Assembly (NCBI RefSeq): GCF_902150065.1
Contig: NC_043986.1
Coordinates: forward strand, 25,467,390-25,531,389
DNA: 64,000 bases
From: Myripristis murdjan
Lineage: Eukaryota > Chordata > Actinopteri > Holocentriformes > Holocentridae
Reading direction: 5' to 3'
The notes beneath the pieces were generated by a model. That model was not told the origin of the DNA, did no database searches, and worked only from the letters and a program-made list of their open reading frames with translations. The first letter of the stretch is position 1; each line of letters opens with the position of its first letter. A program made the position numbers and the translations under genes. Of the stretch, positions 10,088 to 23,687 are shown piece after piece.

Positions 10088-13000
10088 ATGGCGGCTTCGT
10101 TTCCTTCTCTCCCTGCAAGCAACAATAACAAATGGTATTTCACACGACAGCAGATCGAGAACAGCCCATCTCGGCGCGCTGGACTTGATCCTGACAAGGA
10201 ATTGTCTTACCGACAACAGGCAGCGAACCTGCTGCAGGACATGGGACAGCGACTCAATGTGTATCTTTTGTCGAGGGACGACTTGCGTCTCACCTAGCTA
10301 ACACTAGCCTGCTAGCCCAGTGAAGTTCAGCCTGTCGTGAAGCCGGTTCAGCGGCATGCATAGCTGACTGTCTGGCAGTGCGGTTTCGTTTGATTGCAGT
10401 TAAATCGAGGGGATAATGCCTCCCTGTTGAAGCACAGGTTAGGTGACTTGGCTGCCTACATGACGGCTCTCTTCCGCGGTGCTTCACGTTAGCCTGCTAG
10501 CGGTGAGCGGCCCGGTTACGGCAGACAGGAGGCACGAAGGCCTCTGTGCTAGGCGGGCCTTCAGGACGTTAGCATTAGCTTTCGGTTTCACTGGAGAACA
10601 AAAGCTAGACATGGGATCAAATTCTTATGTTTACAGACACAATATGCTGTCAGTCTTTTGGCGAATGTGTGCCACATGATTTGCTCTCGGACGTCTAACT
10701 TAACATGTAATGTGATTTTAATGGCCGTTGCTTCCGGCTAACCTCCACTTTGGTAACTTAGCGATACACTACAACTTTGGTGCTGTGCCTCTGCTGTGGT
10801 AGCTACAGCCGCTGATTGCTGTGCTATTCAAGACTGCAATTTATCTTTGTATTTTTGGACGATATAACTTAATGTTTTAGCTAATTACAGTTGTGCCGCT
10901 TTAACTATTTTATACAACATCTGCCCACCACACTACATTACTTACAGTCACTGTAGATGTTTTGAATTGCCCTCTCTATGTTTTGTGTGTTGTTGTCCTT
11001 AACCATTGTTTACTAGATCCCAGCTTACTATAAATACTGCCATTGTCTACATGCACCGATTCTACATGGTCCAGTCATTCACCAGATTTCACAGAAATGT
11101 AAGTACTGTTTATTATATGCGCCTTTTGCCTGTTGTTTATACTTGGTACAACTAAACAACCGACTGTGTTTGTGTGCATGGTTACAGTAAGCCTGGGCTG
11201 GGCAAAATTTGTATTCACACGTGTTATGTGGTTAGATTTTGCCAGGAATTTGGATATTGTGATGTAGCATGTGCAAGTGTTGTGCTTTCCTGGTTTGAAA
11301 GGCTGCATTACAGTGGAGGGATGCAATGTGTCAAACTTAATAGACTGTTTTAGCTGTTCAGCGATTATTTGCCTCAATCTGCCCTGATTGTGTAAATATG
11401 TCACGGAAGCACCAACAGCTTTCCCTACAGTATGGTCAGAATATCACCATCAGGGTATTGGGTCAGAGATGTGATATTCGATTGTGACCATATCGCCCAG
11501 CTGTAGTTTACAGCTAAGCTACTTAGTAAGTATTCATATTAGTATTCATAATGTTGATCTGCTTTTTTTCCCTCAACCATTCCCAGGTTATTGCTCCTGC
11601 CACACTCTTCCTGGCTGCAAAGGTTGAGGAGCAGCCCCGAAAGCTGGAGCATGTTATCAAGGTGACCCATGCATGCTTGAATCCTCAGGACCCTTCTCCA
11701 GATGTACGCAGTGATGTAAGTATTCATCCCTCCCGTGTGTAGTCAGTGTCCATAGCATTTTCATCCTTTACCTACACAGGAATGTTTTATCTGATATGAC
11801 AGTCTGGCAGTAAATCTTCCTTTGCAGCAGCACTTCCAATTTGGGCTCCCAAAAGTGTCGGTTTCATTTTAAGCTACTGACTTTGCTGTAACTCAAATGA
11901 GCGACTCTCTTCACCATTTTCTTCTCCAAGAATGAATGATTTGCTATAGCACTATCCACTTTTGCTGCTTCTATCTGTATCTTGATATAAAGCTCTCAGC
12001 TATTTGGATTTTCCTGTTTTTCACTCTTGTCTTTAATGCTGGGTATAAACCAGTGTTGTATGTTGTATTGAGATGTCTTACTGTGAGCTAGGGGAGAGAG
12101 AGAATGAGCCTAGCTCAGGCTGTCGCTACCTCAGGCTGTTTGAAGGTGCAGAGTGATACAGGGGGTGAGAGAGAGAAAAAGAGCGAACAAGAGAGAAAAT
12201 GCCTCCCAGTGAGTAACCTGCCTGTCCTCTCAACCTCAGGCTTACCTGCAACAAGCCCAAGACCTGGTCATTCTTGAGAGCATAATACTCCAGACCCTGG
12301 GTAAGTTGGGATGGAAGAACTGGCTCCCTTGATTCCCTCCAAAACAGTGATGTGATTAAGAAGACAGCATTAAACCCTTTTACTCTTGTCCACAGAAAGT
12401 CATTTGCAGTCACCAGCACTGGATAATCACACTCATGTTTTCATATGAGCAGTACATATCCACTCTGTTATATATTACTTTTCGTTTCCCCTGTTTTGTC
12501 TCTTTCATGTTCTCAACTTTATAGTGCTGCCATTTCTTTTCACATTTCCCTCTTTATTTTCCAGACATTTTTAAGCTGTTTGTTTGAGAAACTATTTTTC
12601 ACGCAGTGTGTGATTATTTATTGCATTATTGTGAATTTTGTTTGTTGTTACATTTAATGTAATGTGTTTCTAATCATTCCCTATGCTTTGAGGCTGGGAA
12701 TTAGACATTTGTAAAAAAAATTAACATTTGGGCTTAATAAAATTGTGCTTTCAGTTTTGAACAGGATTGACTGTCAACAATGGAAGGGTCAACAAAAGGC
12801 TCAAAAGTTTGAATGACAAACCGCTTGATGCTATTCACATTTCACATTCTTATCCAGGATGTTATTGGGAGACCTCATGCAAAGTGATATTCTATATCAT
12901 TTTATTTTTGTCACACACAGGTTGGTTCAATTTGTGCACAAAAGTAACTTTCTGGTTTTCAGGGTCATTTGTTCATGTTGACTGCAGTCACCTGTGGTGG

Positions 13001-15406
13001 AAATCAAATTCTATGAAATAAGTGTAGAGTGGGTTAGCTCATTTAGTGCGCGTTGTTGATTTTTAAAACCATTTCTTTTTTGTGTCCGCTTTAATTGCAG
13101 CTTTTGAAATCACCATTGACCACCCACACACTCATGTTGTCAAGTGCACTCAGCTTGTTAGAGGTAAGCATCAGCATGCACCATTGACTTTAAGTCCTGC
13201 TTGTGAAACCCTTACCCATTTGAATATTTTAGCATGACTGTAGGTTTGCATATTAACGTTCTAGATTTTGAACAAATATCTTTGTTCGATTTCTGTTCCA
13301 GCAAGTAAGGATCTTGCCCAAACATCCTACTTTATGGCCACCAACAGGTAGAGTCTCTGTTCTGTGTAAAAACAAGCTACTTGTGTTTGATTGACAAAAA
13401 GTGCAGTTAATATTTCTGTATTTCAAATTGTGTTGTTTGTTACTAGAACAGTGTACATGTACAGTATTCTGAAACTGAATACATCTTTCTGCTCTCTCTT
13501 CTATTTTCTCTCTGTATGTTTGTGGTTACCTGCGCCCTGACGTGCCACGTAGTCTGCACTTGACCACGTTCTGCTTGCAGTACAGTCCGCCCATTGTTGC
13601 CTGTGTGTGCATCCATCTGGCGTGCAAATGGTCAAACTGGGAGATCCCTGTATCCACAGACAGCAAGCACTGGTGGGAGTATGTGGACTCCACAGTCACT
13701 CTCGAGCTACTGGATGGTATGTGCTTTAAATGACCATCCAATACAATCCATGCCAGCTACAAGCAGGGAAAGAATGTTTCACAGAGACCTGCAGGTCATA
13801 TTTTTAAAAAATGAAGCTGATAAGTGCTGTACTGAGAGTTCACACATCGTATAAATATTTACAGTTGCTTTCAAAAGTTAATATCTTCCTACAGAGCTCA
13901 CACATGAGTTCCTGCAGATCCTGGAGAAAACACCTAGCCGGTTAAAACGGATCCGCAACTGGAAGGTAAAACATTTTTCCCATTTTCTCCTGTATGCTCC
14001 ACAAAGCACCGCATAGACCTCATTCAGTGCATGGAAGCTTGCTGACTCACCGTTATTCCCTGGCTCCTGCTTTTCAGGCTGCTGGTCAGACGGCAAAAGG
14101 CAAGACCAAAGTCCAGGAGGAGGGCGACCAGACAGACACCATGATGAGCATGATCTCCATGGCCTCATCAGAAAGCACTCTGGCAGGTTTGATGAGCCTC
14201 TCGGCCCCCCCTTCCTCTTCGTCTTCCTCATCTGTGGGTGACAAGGACAGGGGTGCATCTGGCAGCACCCAGCACTGGCATGCGGGTGGGAAAGGTCATG
14301 GTGGCTCTGAGCAGCAGCCGCAGCAGCAGCCCAACCACGAGGTACACGCTCCAGCTAAGGTATCGCTGAGCGAGTACCGTGCTAAGAATGCTGATGTCCT
14401 TGCCGCCCAGAAGAGGAAACTGGAGAACATGGAGGCCAGCGTAAAGAGGGACTATGCCAATGCTGCCCAGGCTCTGATTGGTCAACAGCAGAGGAAAGAG
14501 AAACAGCAGCATCATCACCAGCAGTCTGGCTCTCACTCACACTCCAGCTCCTCATCCTCATCCGACATGACCAACCCGTCGCCTATCATTCTCAAAATCC
14601 CCCTGGAGAAGGAGAGGCACGACCGCAGCTCTCTGAAGATGAGGTTTCCTCTGCCAGGGGGAGGAGGGAGTGGGCACAGTGGCAGCAGCAGCAGAGGTCA
14701 GGATCAGGACATTAAAGTGAGAATACGGATGCCTGATAAGCAAAGGGGAAGTTCAGGAGAGGAGGGCAAGAGCAGGGACAAGCACAGGGAACGTTCTAAC
14801 CACCACCATCACCACCACCACCATCACTCCTCCTCCTCTAGCGGTGCTTCACTTTCCTCTTCACATAAACATTCATCCAGCTCCAGCGGAGCGTTGGGCA
14901 GCAGCAAAAAAGTCCCGGGCGAGTCCTCTCGAATGAGCTCTTCGTCCTCTTCTTCCTCCTCAGCCTCCCGAAAGAGGACACACACACAAGATCCCACAGT
15001 GGGCTCTCACCCTCCCTCGAAAGTAAGCAAGTCTTCTAGGAATGCCTACCAGCTGCCGTCCTTGTCTTCTTCCTCTGGGCATTCTCTGGGGCATGCTCCT
15101 GATATTCTTCCTGCTCTGGGCCTTCCCCACCACCAAGGGAGCTACTCGCACTCCAAAGGGGACAAGACAGACACTAACGGACACAATGCGACAGGTGGAG
15201 GCCAGTCAAATGAGTACCAGGACACTTTTGACATGCTAAACTCACTGCTAAGTGCCCAGGGGGTCCAGCCGTCCCAGCCACCCATGTTTGACTACAGATC
15301 CCAATATGGGGACTACCGGTATGGTGGTGGCACCAGGGGAAGCAACCCCAGGCCCCCGCCCCTGCCGTCGGAACCACCTCCCCCGTTGCCGCCGTTACCC
15401 AAATGA
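10088..15406 (+). CDS. ccnt1: Cyclin T1 (P-TEFb regulatory subunit)
   Basis: Nine coding exons: 10088-10260, 11017-11098, 11587-11715, 12240-12300, 13101-13163, 13302-13347, 13553-13716, 13895-13965 and 14078-15406. They give 705 residues (human about 726). Cyclin T1 activates CDK9 in P-TEFb, which phosphorylates the RNA polymerase II C-terminal domain, DSIF and NELF to release paused polymerase. The N-terminal ~250 residues are a double cyclin box ([62 protein letters not shown]). The large last exon holds a coiled-coil-like [20 protein letters not shown] segment, Ser-rich tracts, a run of about nine His near 14811-14837 (the His-rich domain linked to condensates and CTD binding), and the hallmark proline-rich end [17 protein letters not shown]. 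Where human has Cys261 in the Tat/TAR recognition motif, this protein reads NWKAAGQ, with no Cys. Confidence 0.97.
11183..11513. repeat. Degenerate inverted-end repeat in ccnt1 intron 2
   Basis: The left end reads TTACAGTAAGCCTGGGCTGGGC. The right end reads ATATCGCCCAGCTGTAG, whose reverse complement starts CTACAGCTGGGCGATAT. The ends are imperfectly inverted and resemble the GGGCTGGGCGATATG repeat family of fish. The element is old, without coding capacity, and its boundaries are approximate. Confidence 0.4.
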
Positions 15407-18065
15407 GTTCCTCATCAGGAGATGCGTTATGTACATTGTATTTGCCATCACAAGCATCACAGTTGTTACATACAGCATTGCATAATGATTTTAGGACTCC
15501 CTTTTCAGTGTTTGTGATCATGTGTTGTGGGTTTCAGCTTGACAGCAGAGAAATGTACTTCTGACATAATTTGAATTTTCTTTTAAACTTCTTTTTACAG
15601 ATTTGTTTGTGGGGCAATAATGAGAGGCTTGAAAAGCTCGCAAAATAGGGTAAAAAATATTTACAAGAAAAATTGTAAATAATATTTTTGATGTTATCAG
15701 TTTTGTATTGTCAGCTCATGAAATGTGATGACGGGACCTGGCATTTTTGCCGTCACTGTTTAGGAAGAAGTCAGACGTTGAAATCATGAGGAAACCGAAA
15801 GTTATTTGCATCACATATCACTTGTTAAGTCTTGCTAGCGATTGTCTTTTTATAATGTTTTTATAGTGTATTATTTATTAATTGAATGCTTTTGAGGAGC
15901 ACAGTCCCCTTTTTAAGAAAAAAAAAGGTCTCCCCTCTATGCTGTGTCCTTTTCAGGCAGAGGGATATTTTTCCTCAATACTGTATAGGCTAGTTTGAGA
16001 ATGCATGTCTCCAAAGCCATGTTTGAGATATTGTTTTTGTTTTTTAAACTACCGTAACCTCAGAAAAATAGGTGACGACCCCCTCCCTCCCCAACCTTTT
16101 GTCAATACTTTTTTTTAATTATCTGCATTGTTTCGTAAACTGTTGTACAAATATTGTAAAATGTTTAAAACAAAATATTTTTACATTTTGTTATAAAAAT
16201 TACAAAAAAATGGTGTAAATTAAGGACGCTTGTACTTTTGTTTTATAGATTTTGAGCATTGCAGTCATTGTTTTAAATGGTTGTAAAATATTGTCAATAC
16301 TCAAATAATTACACTAATGGACAAAGTTCATACCAAGGATTTATGTTTCATAAAACATATCTAGAGGGTATTGCTGCAATGAAGAAACAGCCAGCATAAA
16401 ATTCCCTCTACGGTGAAAGTTTGAGGTGCTTTTCCTGGATGGAGTTTGTCCTATAAATTTACACTATGACTACGACATCCTGATAGGCGACTTCAGCCCA
16501 GGATTCACCTCTTTCAGTCTCCGACGGTGGTCACAACAGTTACGGGAGAATAAAACTGGCAGCCTGGATAAGTGCACAAAATCATTAAGTTTGACGTTTG
16601 GCATTGACATCGCTGGCTGTGAGTTGGGTTGCCCACACCCATACTGTAATTTAAAGGAAAAAAAAAAAGCACACCATCCCACAGCCAGAGGGAAATCTTT
16701 ATGCTGGTGTTATCTTTTCATTGGCCATACCCAACACATGGTATTCTAAAAAAGTATTCACCATACATTTTCTCAAAGAATAATAAGAAGTCAGTGTGTC
16801 TTTGGTTGTTCTGAACCAGTCATACTGTGTGATTTTTTTTTTCTTTGATGTCTGTTCCTATGGTAGTCTTTCATTTATGCATTATTACATTGCATTATGC
16901 ATTTCATGTTATTATTCCCTCTTTAGGGAAGATTTTAAGATCTGTTCCACCTATGTACACCTGTTTCTTCATGCCGGTTTGATTTAATCATGTTAAAACT
17001 GTCTTATTTCTCCATACTGATTGCGCCTGCAAACTAACCTGATGGATTTCCAGCTAAATTTTTTTCCCCAGTGAATTAATCCATCCATAAGCCAGTATCC
17101 ATCAAAAATGTTTGCTTGTGCCCTTTAGTTGTGGAAACCACACGTGGTAAACAGTTTATCAGTGTACCTCCACTGCAGGGTAATGGACATGAAAAGTAAA
17201 ATACTGCCTAACTCACTTGAAAAATGTTTGAAAAGTATTTGAGCTAAATTGTGGAAGAGGTTAAATCGGGTATTGTATGTACATTTGATTCATGTAAAGC
17301 TTTATATGGATTTGATTGTATGATATTACTGCTCTTTATCTGCTATGGATTGTGATTTTTTTTAACCCCTCCCCCTCAGTTTTTAAAATCCAAAATTCAT
17401 TGCTTTAGGGGCAGTTCACAGTAATGCATTACATCAAATCAGCAAAACCATGTAATATATTTTTGATGTTCCCTTGATACAGTATATAAAATATTCGTTC
17501 AGATTACAGCTCTTCTTTCCTCTGGCAGCAGAGTTTCAGAGATATGAGCTGATCTATCAAGTCTTAGTTATCACTGAGAAACATAAAAGTGCACTGAATA
17601 TTTATCCCTGTAAGATTGTCTAAAAAGCAACTGACTCAAAGTGTTACATTTATGATTCTTTAACTAGAAGAATAGCTGAACACTGTCATGATTGAAAATG
17701 GTTTCTATATTTGGTTTGGACAAATCTTCCATTTTAAGAATTGCTTCACTATAAATATGCTGTGAGATTAAGGAAGTTCTAAAGCTTTTCATGTCTGGAA
17801 ATGTATTGAAGTAAACATAGGGGTGAGGAAAATGGAAGACACTCATGCAACCTAACAATGCAAAATCACATAGCTACAGCTCTTATCAGCATCCAAGTTT
17901 CATATATTTATCACATCTTGATGTTTAGTGTTGTTAGTGACACTCAGGTCTGGAATTGAATCATTTTGAAATCTTGTTTCAGTTAAGGTTTTTTGTGAAC
18001 ACTGTTCTTTTTGATATAATGTGGTCGCTTTAATCCCATGTCAATAAATATTTTAAGAAAGTGCC
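15407..18065 (+). other. ccnt1: ccnt1 3' UTR
   Basis: AT-rich sequence without a supportable gene, from the ccnt1 stop to an AATAAA at 18043-18048, the only strong signal found before the kansl2 leader. A long 3' UTR is known for vertebrate CCNT1. Internal use of earlier weak signals near 16.2 kb is possible. Confidence 0.55.
18043..18048 (+). terminator. ccnt1: ccnt1 polyadenylation signal
   Basis: AATAAA in TCAATAAATATT. It lies only about 200 bp before the inferred kansl2 start of transcription, so the two genes are tightly packed in tandem. Confidence 0.6.
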
Positions 18066-18229
18066 CATTTCTTCACACTGGTTTCTTCCATAAGCTGTGC
18101 TGGAGAAGTAAATGACATGGGAAACAAATAGAGCTATACAAAGGCTTGCCGCTACGCTGATTGACAACCAGATTGGGCACTGAGGTGTCTCGAACCCTGG
18201 CGTTTCAGCCAATCACAGCAAGTGGGCGG

Positions 18230-18332
18230 GCTCAGGCTATCTCTGCAGTGGCAGTGCTTGGGGAATGCGGGAGAAACGACGCATTGCCAGAGTGCTTCAG
18301 GAGGCAGGCTTGGTTGGGCGGCAGGGAAGAAG
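18230..18332 (+). other. kansl2: kansl2 noncoding first exon (predicted)
   Basis: GC-rich sequence ends in a strong donor (GAAGAAG|GTAAGC at 18332/18333). The next suitable acceptor is TTTCCAG at 19297-19305, seven bases before the kansl2 ATG. The 5' end of the exon is a guess. AAGATGGCG, a YY1-type motif, follows in the first intron near 18502. Confidence 0.5.
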
Positions 18333-19312
18333 GTAAGCAGTAATTAGCGGGAAATCATGAGTTCTGTTCGTCTTCTGAGACTGACACATTTCGGCACCAT
18401 CGAGAAAAGCGGCAGCGTATCGTCCCCAGTCAATAAACAACTCTTCGTAGCTGGAATTTATGAAGTTTTGCTGTTAGCTACTGTTAGCAACTGCTAAGCA
18501 AAGATGGCGACCACACAACCAACCGAGTAAACTGCCATGACGCAGTACGAAGAGGCGGGTTCAGCGCAGTGTGGCGCCCGATAGGATTTAGCCTGAGCTG
18601 CAAGATACAAACCAACTACCAATAAATCAATACAAGTAGCGTTTGGTGGTTTAATCTAGATGAAACAACTATGTTTACAATTATCTGTGGCTGTGCGCAC
18701 ATCAGCTTCAGTCGGTAAGGAGTCTGAGTGCTGAATAAATAATGAGAAAATACTGCGTTACCTGACCAGTAACGTTAACGTTATGTCACCCACCGTCTGT
18801 TACGGTCTGCCTCTGTTGATCTTAACGTGCGGTGATCGGTGGTTTATGCTTCACTTCTATACGTTACACGTCTTTGCTTAGCTTAACTTAGCTTAGCTTT
18901 TATCCTGCCTATATGAAACAGGGACGCATCTGACCTTTGGAGCCACACAACTTGAACTGTTGTGTGTTTACTGGGTTAACTAAGCCACGTGGCTTTCTGA
19001 AAGGGGGGCAGGTTTCTGTCATTATAAGGTAATTATCTGCAGTTTTTTGCCCTTGACATATGACATATTTTACATGTAAACTATACTCACCATATCTTAA
19101 GTCTATGGATTTACCTAGCCCTTGGGTGCTGAAAATTACTCTGAAATACCCTTTCCTACTACCCTTGGTTGTAAGACCAACACTTCTAGTCTTTCTGCTT
19201 AAAGTGGGGAAACAGGCAGGAATAACATGAATCCTGGACAGCTGTTTGTTCCATCACTTGAGTGTTTAACTCTACCTTTGCTACCTTCACACCTTTACTT
19301 TCCAGATTTGCA

Positions 19313-22300
19313 ATGAACAGAATACGGATCCATGTTCTGCCGTCAAGTCGGGGCAGAGTGACCCAAACAGCTCGTCCCCAGGAGCCTCAGGCCTGCGCCT
19401 TCACCCAGCGACCATGCTCTCAGCCTCGCTTGGATGGCCTGGAGTTCTGCATCAAACACATCCTGGAGGACAAGAATGCCCCCTACAAGCAGTGCAGCTA
19501 TGTATCCACAAAGAACGGCAAGCGCTGCCCCAATGCGGCACCAAAAGTGGAGAAAAAAGATGGGTGCGTGGAATGTCAGAATTTCATCTCCGTTTGTAAT
19601 GCGTAGAAACAGGTACATTTTGAGATCTTAAATAATGTTTTGTTTTAGTAAATATGTAATTGACAAGCACACAGAGGGTAGGTAGCACACACTCTGGAAA
19701 GCTGTTCTGACATGTCTCTGTCTTCTGTCTAATGACTTTGATTACCAGAGTGACGTTCTGTGCAGAGCATGCTCGAAGAAATGCCATGGCACTAAGAGCT
19801 CAGATGAGAAAGGCAGCCTCTGGTCCATCACCAGAGGGACTTCTGTCTCAGCTAAGCGGATACAGTCGTGCAGAAACGCATGGCCTTGAGGGAGGCCGCT
19901 CTGAAGCTAGCCGCATTCTAGGTAAGTAGTCTTGTTCAGCCTGTGAAATAAATTGTGGAAAGACACATCAGTTAGGATACTTTCTTGCACAAGGAAGCAG
20001 TGTAAATATTTTGTCCCAATCTTTGTGTGTGTTTACTTGGAGTTTGTCTGTAGCCATGTTCTCTTCTTGGTGCAAGAGAGGACATGTGTGGGTGCCCCAG
20101 TGGCTCACCCACTGGAGCACATACCACTTATCAAGGCTGAGTTCCTTACTACAGTGACTGGGGTTCGAACCCAGGCCAGGTTCAAAACCTGCTGCATGTC
20201 TTTCCCTTCCCCTCCCCTGCCTTTCCTGTGTCTCTCCACTGTCACTATCAAATAAAGCGGAAATGCCAAAAAAAAATCTTAAAAAAAAAAAAAGAGAGAG
20301 AGAAGGGGTATATGTATTTTGTGGCATGGCAGTTTCATGGGCTGCTGTCCTCTTTGTGATTTATATATGATGAATATGCTTTAAATGTGATACTGCATTT
20401 TCTTGGGCAGATGAGGACAGTTGGAGTGAGGAGGAACAGGGTCCCCTGGTGTTAGACCAGACATGGAGAGGAGACCCTGACAGTGAAGCTGACAGCATCG
20501 ACAGTGATCATGAGGACCCCCTAAAGTATGTTCTCTTACTTGACCTGCACATATTTATTTTAGATAATGAAATGTTTCAAAGAAAACTTGGGTCAGCTTT
20601 ATTCTTGTATTAGTGGATCTGGGTTGTAGTGCCTCCTGTTCCTCCAGCTGAACTTCAGTCTTTATGGCATAACTAAGACATCTGTTATTGCCCCAGGGCA
20701 TTTGCTAAATTTTAGATGTACCAGATTTCATTATCTCAGATTTCATAGATGCACTTTTTGAATACAGATTCAAAGCTGTATTTATTGCATGAAGCAAGCT
20801 CTGTATTGGGTTCAATGCAAGCTTCTGCAGTTGGACTACTTGGAGCCCAACTAAAAAGTTGGTTTGAACTGTTACACGATCAGTTTTGCTAATAGTTTAT
20901 GGTATTTCAGACATGCAGGAGTGTATACAGCAGAAGAGGTGGCGCTGATCACTCGAGAGAAACTGATTAGGCTCCAGTCTCTGTACATTGACCAGTTCAA
21001 GCGCCTGCAGCACCTTCTCAAGGAGAAGAAGCGTCGATACCTGCATAACCGCAAGGTGGAGCACGAGACTCTAGGTAAGGACACACATTATTAGTTACTA
21101 TATGTTTACATATTCTGCAGTGTGTACTTAGCTGATAGCAGCTTCCCTTTTGGGATTCTGTCCCACTCCCTTTTCCAAAGCCATGGCCCCCGATAACTCT
21201 ACCCTAACCCTAATCCTAATGGCCTCTGTCTGTTGGTTTGTTAATGACAGGGAGCAGTCTGCTGACAGGGCCTGAGGGACTGTCCTTGAAGGAGAGGGAG
21301 AACCTGAAGAAGCTGAAGGCTCTGCGCCGTTACCGTCGTCGGTACGGTGTGGAAGCCCTGCTGCACAAGCAGCTCAGGGAGAGGAGGCAGGCCGTCACAG
21401 AAGGAGCTCCTCAGGTGTGTACCAGTGTGATGAGTCACTGAAATACTCAGTCCCTTAATGTTTCACTGGTCAGCTTTTCCAAACTGTGGTGTCTGCAGTA
21501 GAGTCTCTCTGTATACTGAGTATAAAATAGATAATGAGCAAATTATTCTCTATCATGAGTGCAGTGTAAACACCAGGATGTTTTTCAAATTTGCCATGGT
21601 GAAATTAATAAATCGCTCAACATGTCATATTAGACACATTATTATGTGGACCTAAGTTTGCTATGATTTTAGAACATTGATCTTGTCATCAAGTAGGAAA
21701 GGATTTGACCTAATTTTCCTGTTTTTTTCCTCTGATCATTTTCTGGTATATTAAGAAGTGCAGTCTTGAGAGTCCTCACATGTGTAGTAAATTGTAGTTC
21801 TTTAGGATGATCAAAGTGATAAATCAATATCCTTTTTGAAGCTTCAGTCAGGGTTATTTCATGGTTAACTGTGATGAAATTTCTTGGCTTCATCTAGTAT
21901 TTTGACCTCACTTAACACATTTTTTTCCTTTGTTGTAGCCATACACAAGAACAATATATGAGAAATGCATCTCCTTTGTGGAGGGCATCCGGTGCACAAA
22001 TCCCTGCCTGCCAATGACGCGACACTGCATCACACGTATCCTCATTGATGTGTTGAACATGAGTTTGGTTGAATAAGCCTACAAGATTATGGTCCATTTT
22101 CTTCCAAGAAATCACAAATGTGTTTTTTTTTATCAGGAATGAACAACCAATAGAGGATGTTTTCTTTTTGTGCTGCAAATTGAATCATCTATGGTTGTAA
22201 CCGTCTTTCACAGTTCAATTTCAAGCTATACTTGACACTAGGGTTATTAAGACTTCATTTGAACTCTCCTTCACCTCTCTGCCTTGAACCATATTCAACT

Positions 22301-23653
22301 TGGCCCTGATCAAGATTGGCAGCTTGCAGTAGCTGTTGGTTTCAAACAGAGCCGACATGAAGTTCTTCCTGTGGTCTGTTGGTTTCCCAGAGAGTTACAA
22401 CAGGGATAATCAATTCAGTTGGAAGGAACAAAATCTTTTCCTGTCTTCATTCAAACCCCAAATCATTTAGCACACACAGCCCCAGTCTCATGCTTTCCAT
22501 ACACTTTCTTAAAAGTTTTTACACTGTCCTCTCTCTACTTACAAAACGGCTGGTATTACAAGTATTTTTTGTATTACTGTAACTGCCAAGTTAGTTGGAA
22601 ACTGATTAAACAGCGTTCAGAAAACAGTGTTACATTGTGAACGAGCCATACAAACCCTGCTAAATCGTTGTGCTCAAACAAGAAGCACAAATTCATTGTA
22701 TAAAACCACTCAGCCTTACCATTTATACAGTCAAGCTCTTTGCAACCAAACAATAAGAAGCCTTATGTTGAGCAGTAATTACAGTAAGCTTATTTGGATG
22801 GCAATAATTGTAGTACTTGTAATAATAGTGGTTTTTGTGCAACTAGTAAATGTTTTCTTTGAACCACAATATCTCCTGCTGAGCATTCTATTATGCTTTT
22901 AGATGGAATTTCTTTTGCTAATTGCTTATTTTTCAGTGTTGCTGCTTTCTGCATCACCACATCTTGTCATCATCCTTGACAATAAGCCACACAGACATCT
23001 ACCAAGACAGTAATCAGGTTCTTTTCAAGATGTGTCCGGGCCTGAAAGACGTCCCATGTGACCGCACCGTGCATATGGGCCAGTCTGAAGAGCCTCGCTG
23101 CCCTCTGCACCTTACTCTGCCTCCTCCCATGTACCAGCCTGAGCAGGAACCCCCGGCCCAGGAGCAGCTCACTCCTGCAGCCAAAGAAATGTACCTGAGC
23201 GCAGCTGAGCTTCAGCCCACAGAGAACCTGCCACTGGAGTTTAGTGATGTATGTTGGAGTGTTTTTAGCCCCCTGTCTCGCCACTGTATTGGCATGTCAT
23301 TTCACTGTGATATACATAAACCCTCAAATACTGCTTAAAGGTTTAGAAATCTTCATTCAACTCTTGAAGTTTGATCTTCAGACTAAATTTTAGCACTGTA
23401 GCGAAAATTTTGTTGTCTTGTGTTTATACATTCAAGTCCTATAGTTACCCTGACTTCATGTCACATGACACAAATGATGAACAATATGGGTATAGCAACT
23501 CATTCGTGGATTATAATTTTTGCTTATTCAGCTGCATCATTCCACTAAAATAAAAAATAGAATGAATCATTCTCACTTTAGCTGAAACTGTCATCGACTT
23601 TGGACTTTTTTTTTTTTTTTAGTCAGTCCATTTTTAAAATATTTAAGAAGCTC

Positions 23654-23687
<34 letters not shown>

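Noticed and set aside
13878-14258. 126-codon minus-strand frame over ccnt1
   Set aside because: Antisense shadow of the ccnt1 exon 8 to exon 9 region; the plus strand is clearly the coding one.
21200-21222. Telomere-like CCCTAACCCTAA
   Set aside because: Only about three imperfect units in a kansl2 intron; too short to call an interstitial telomere.
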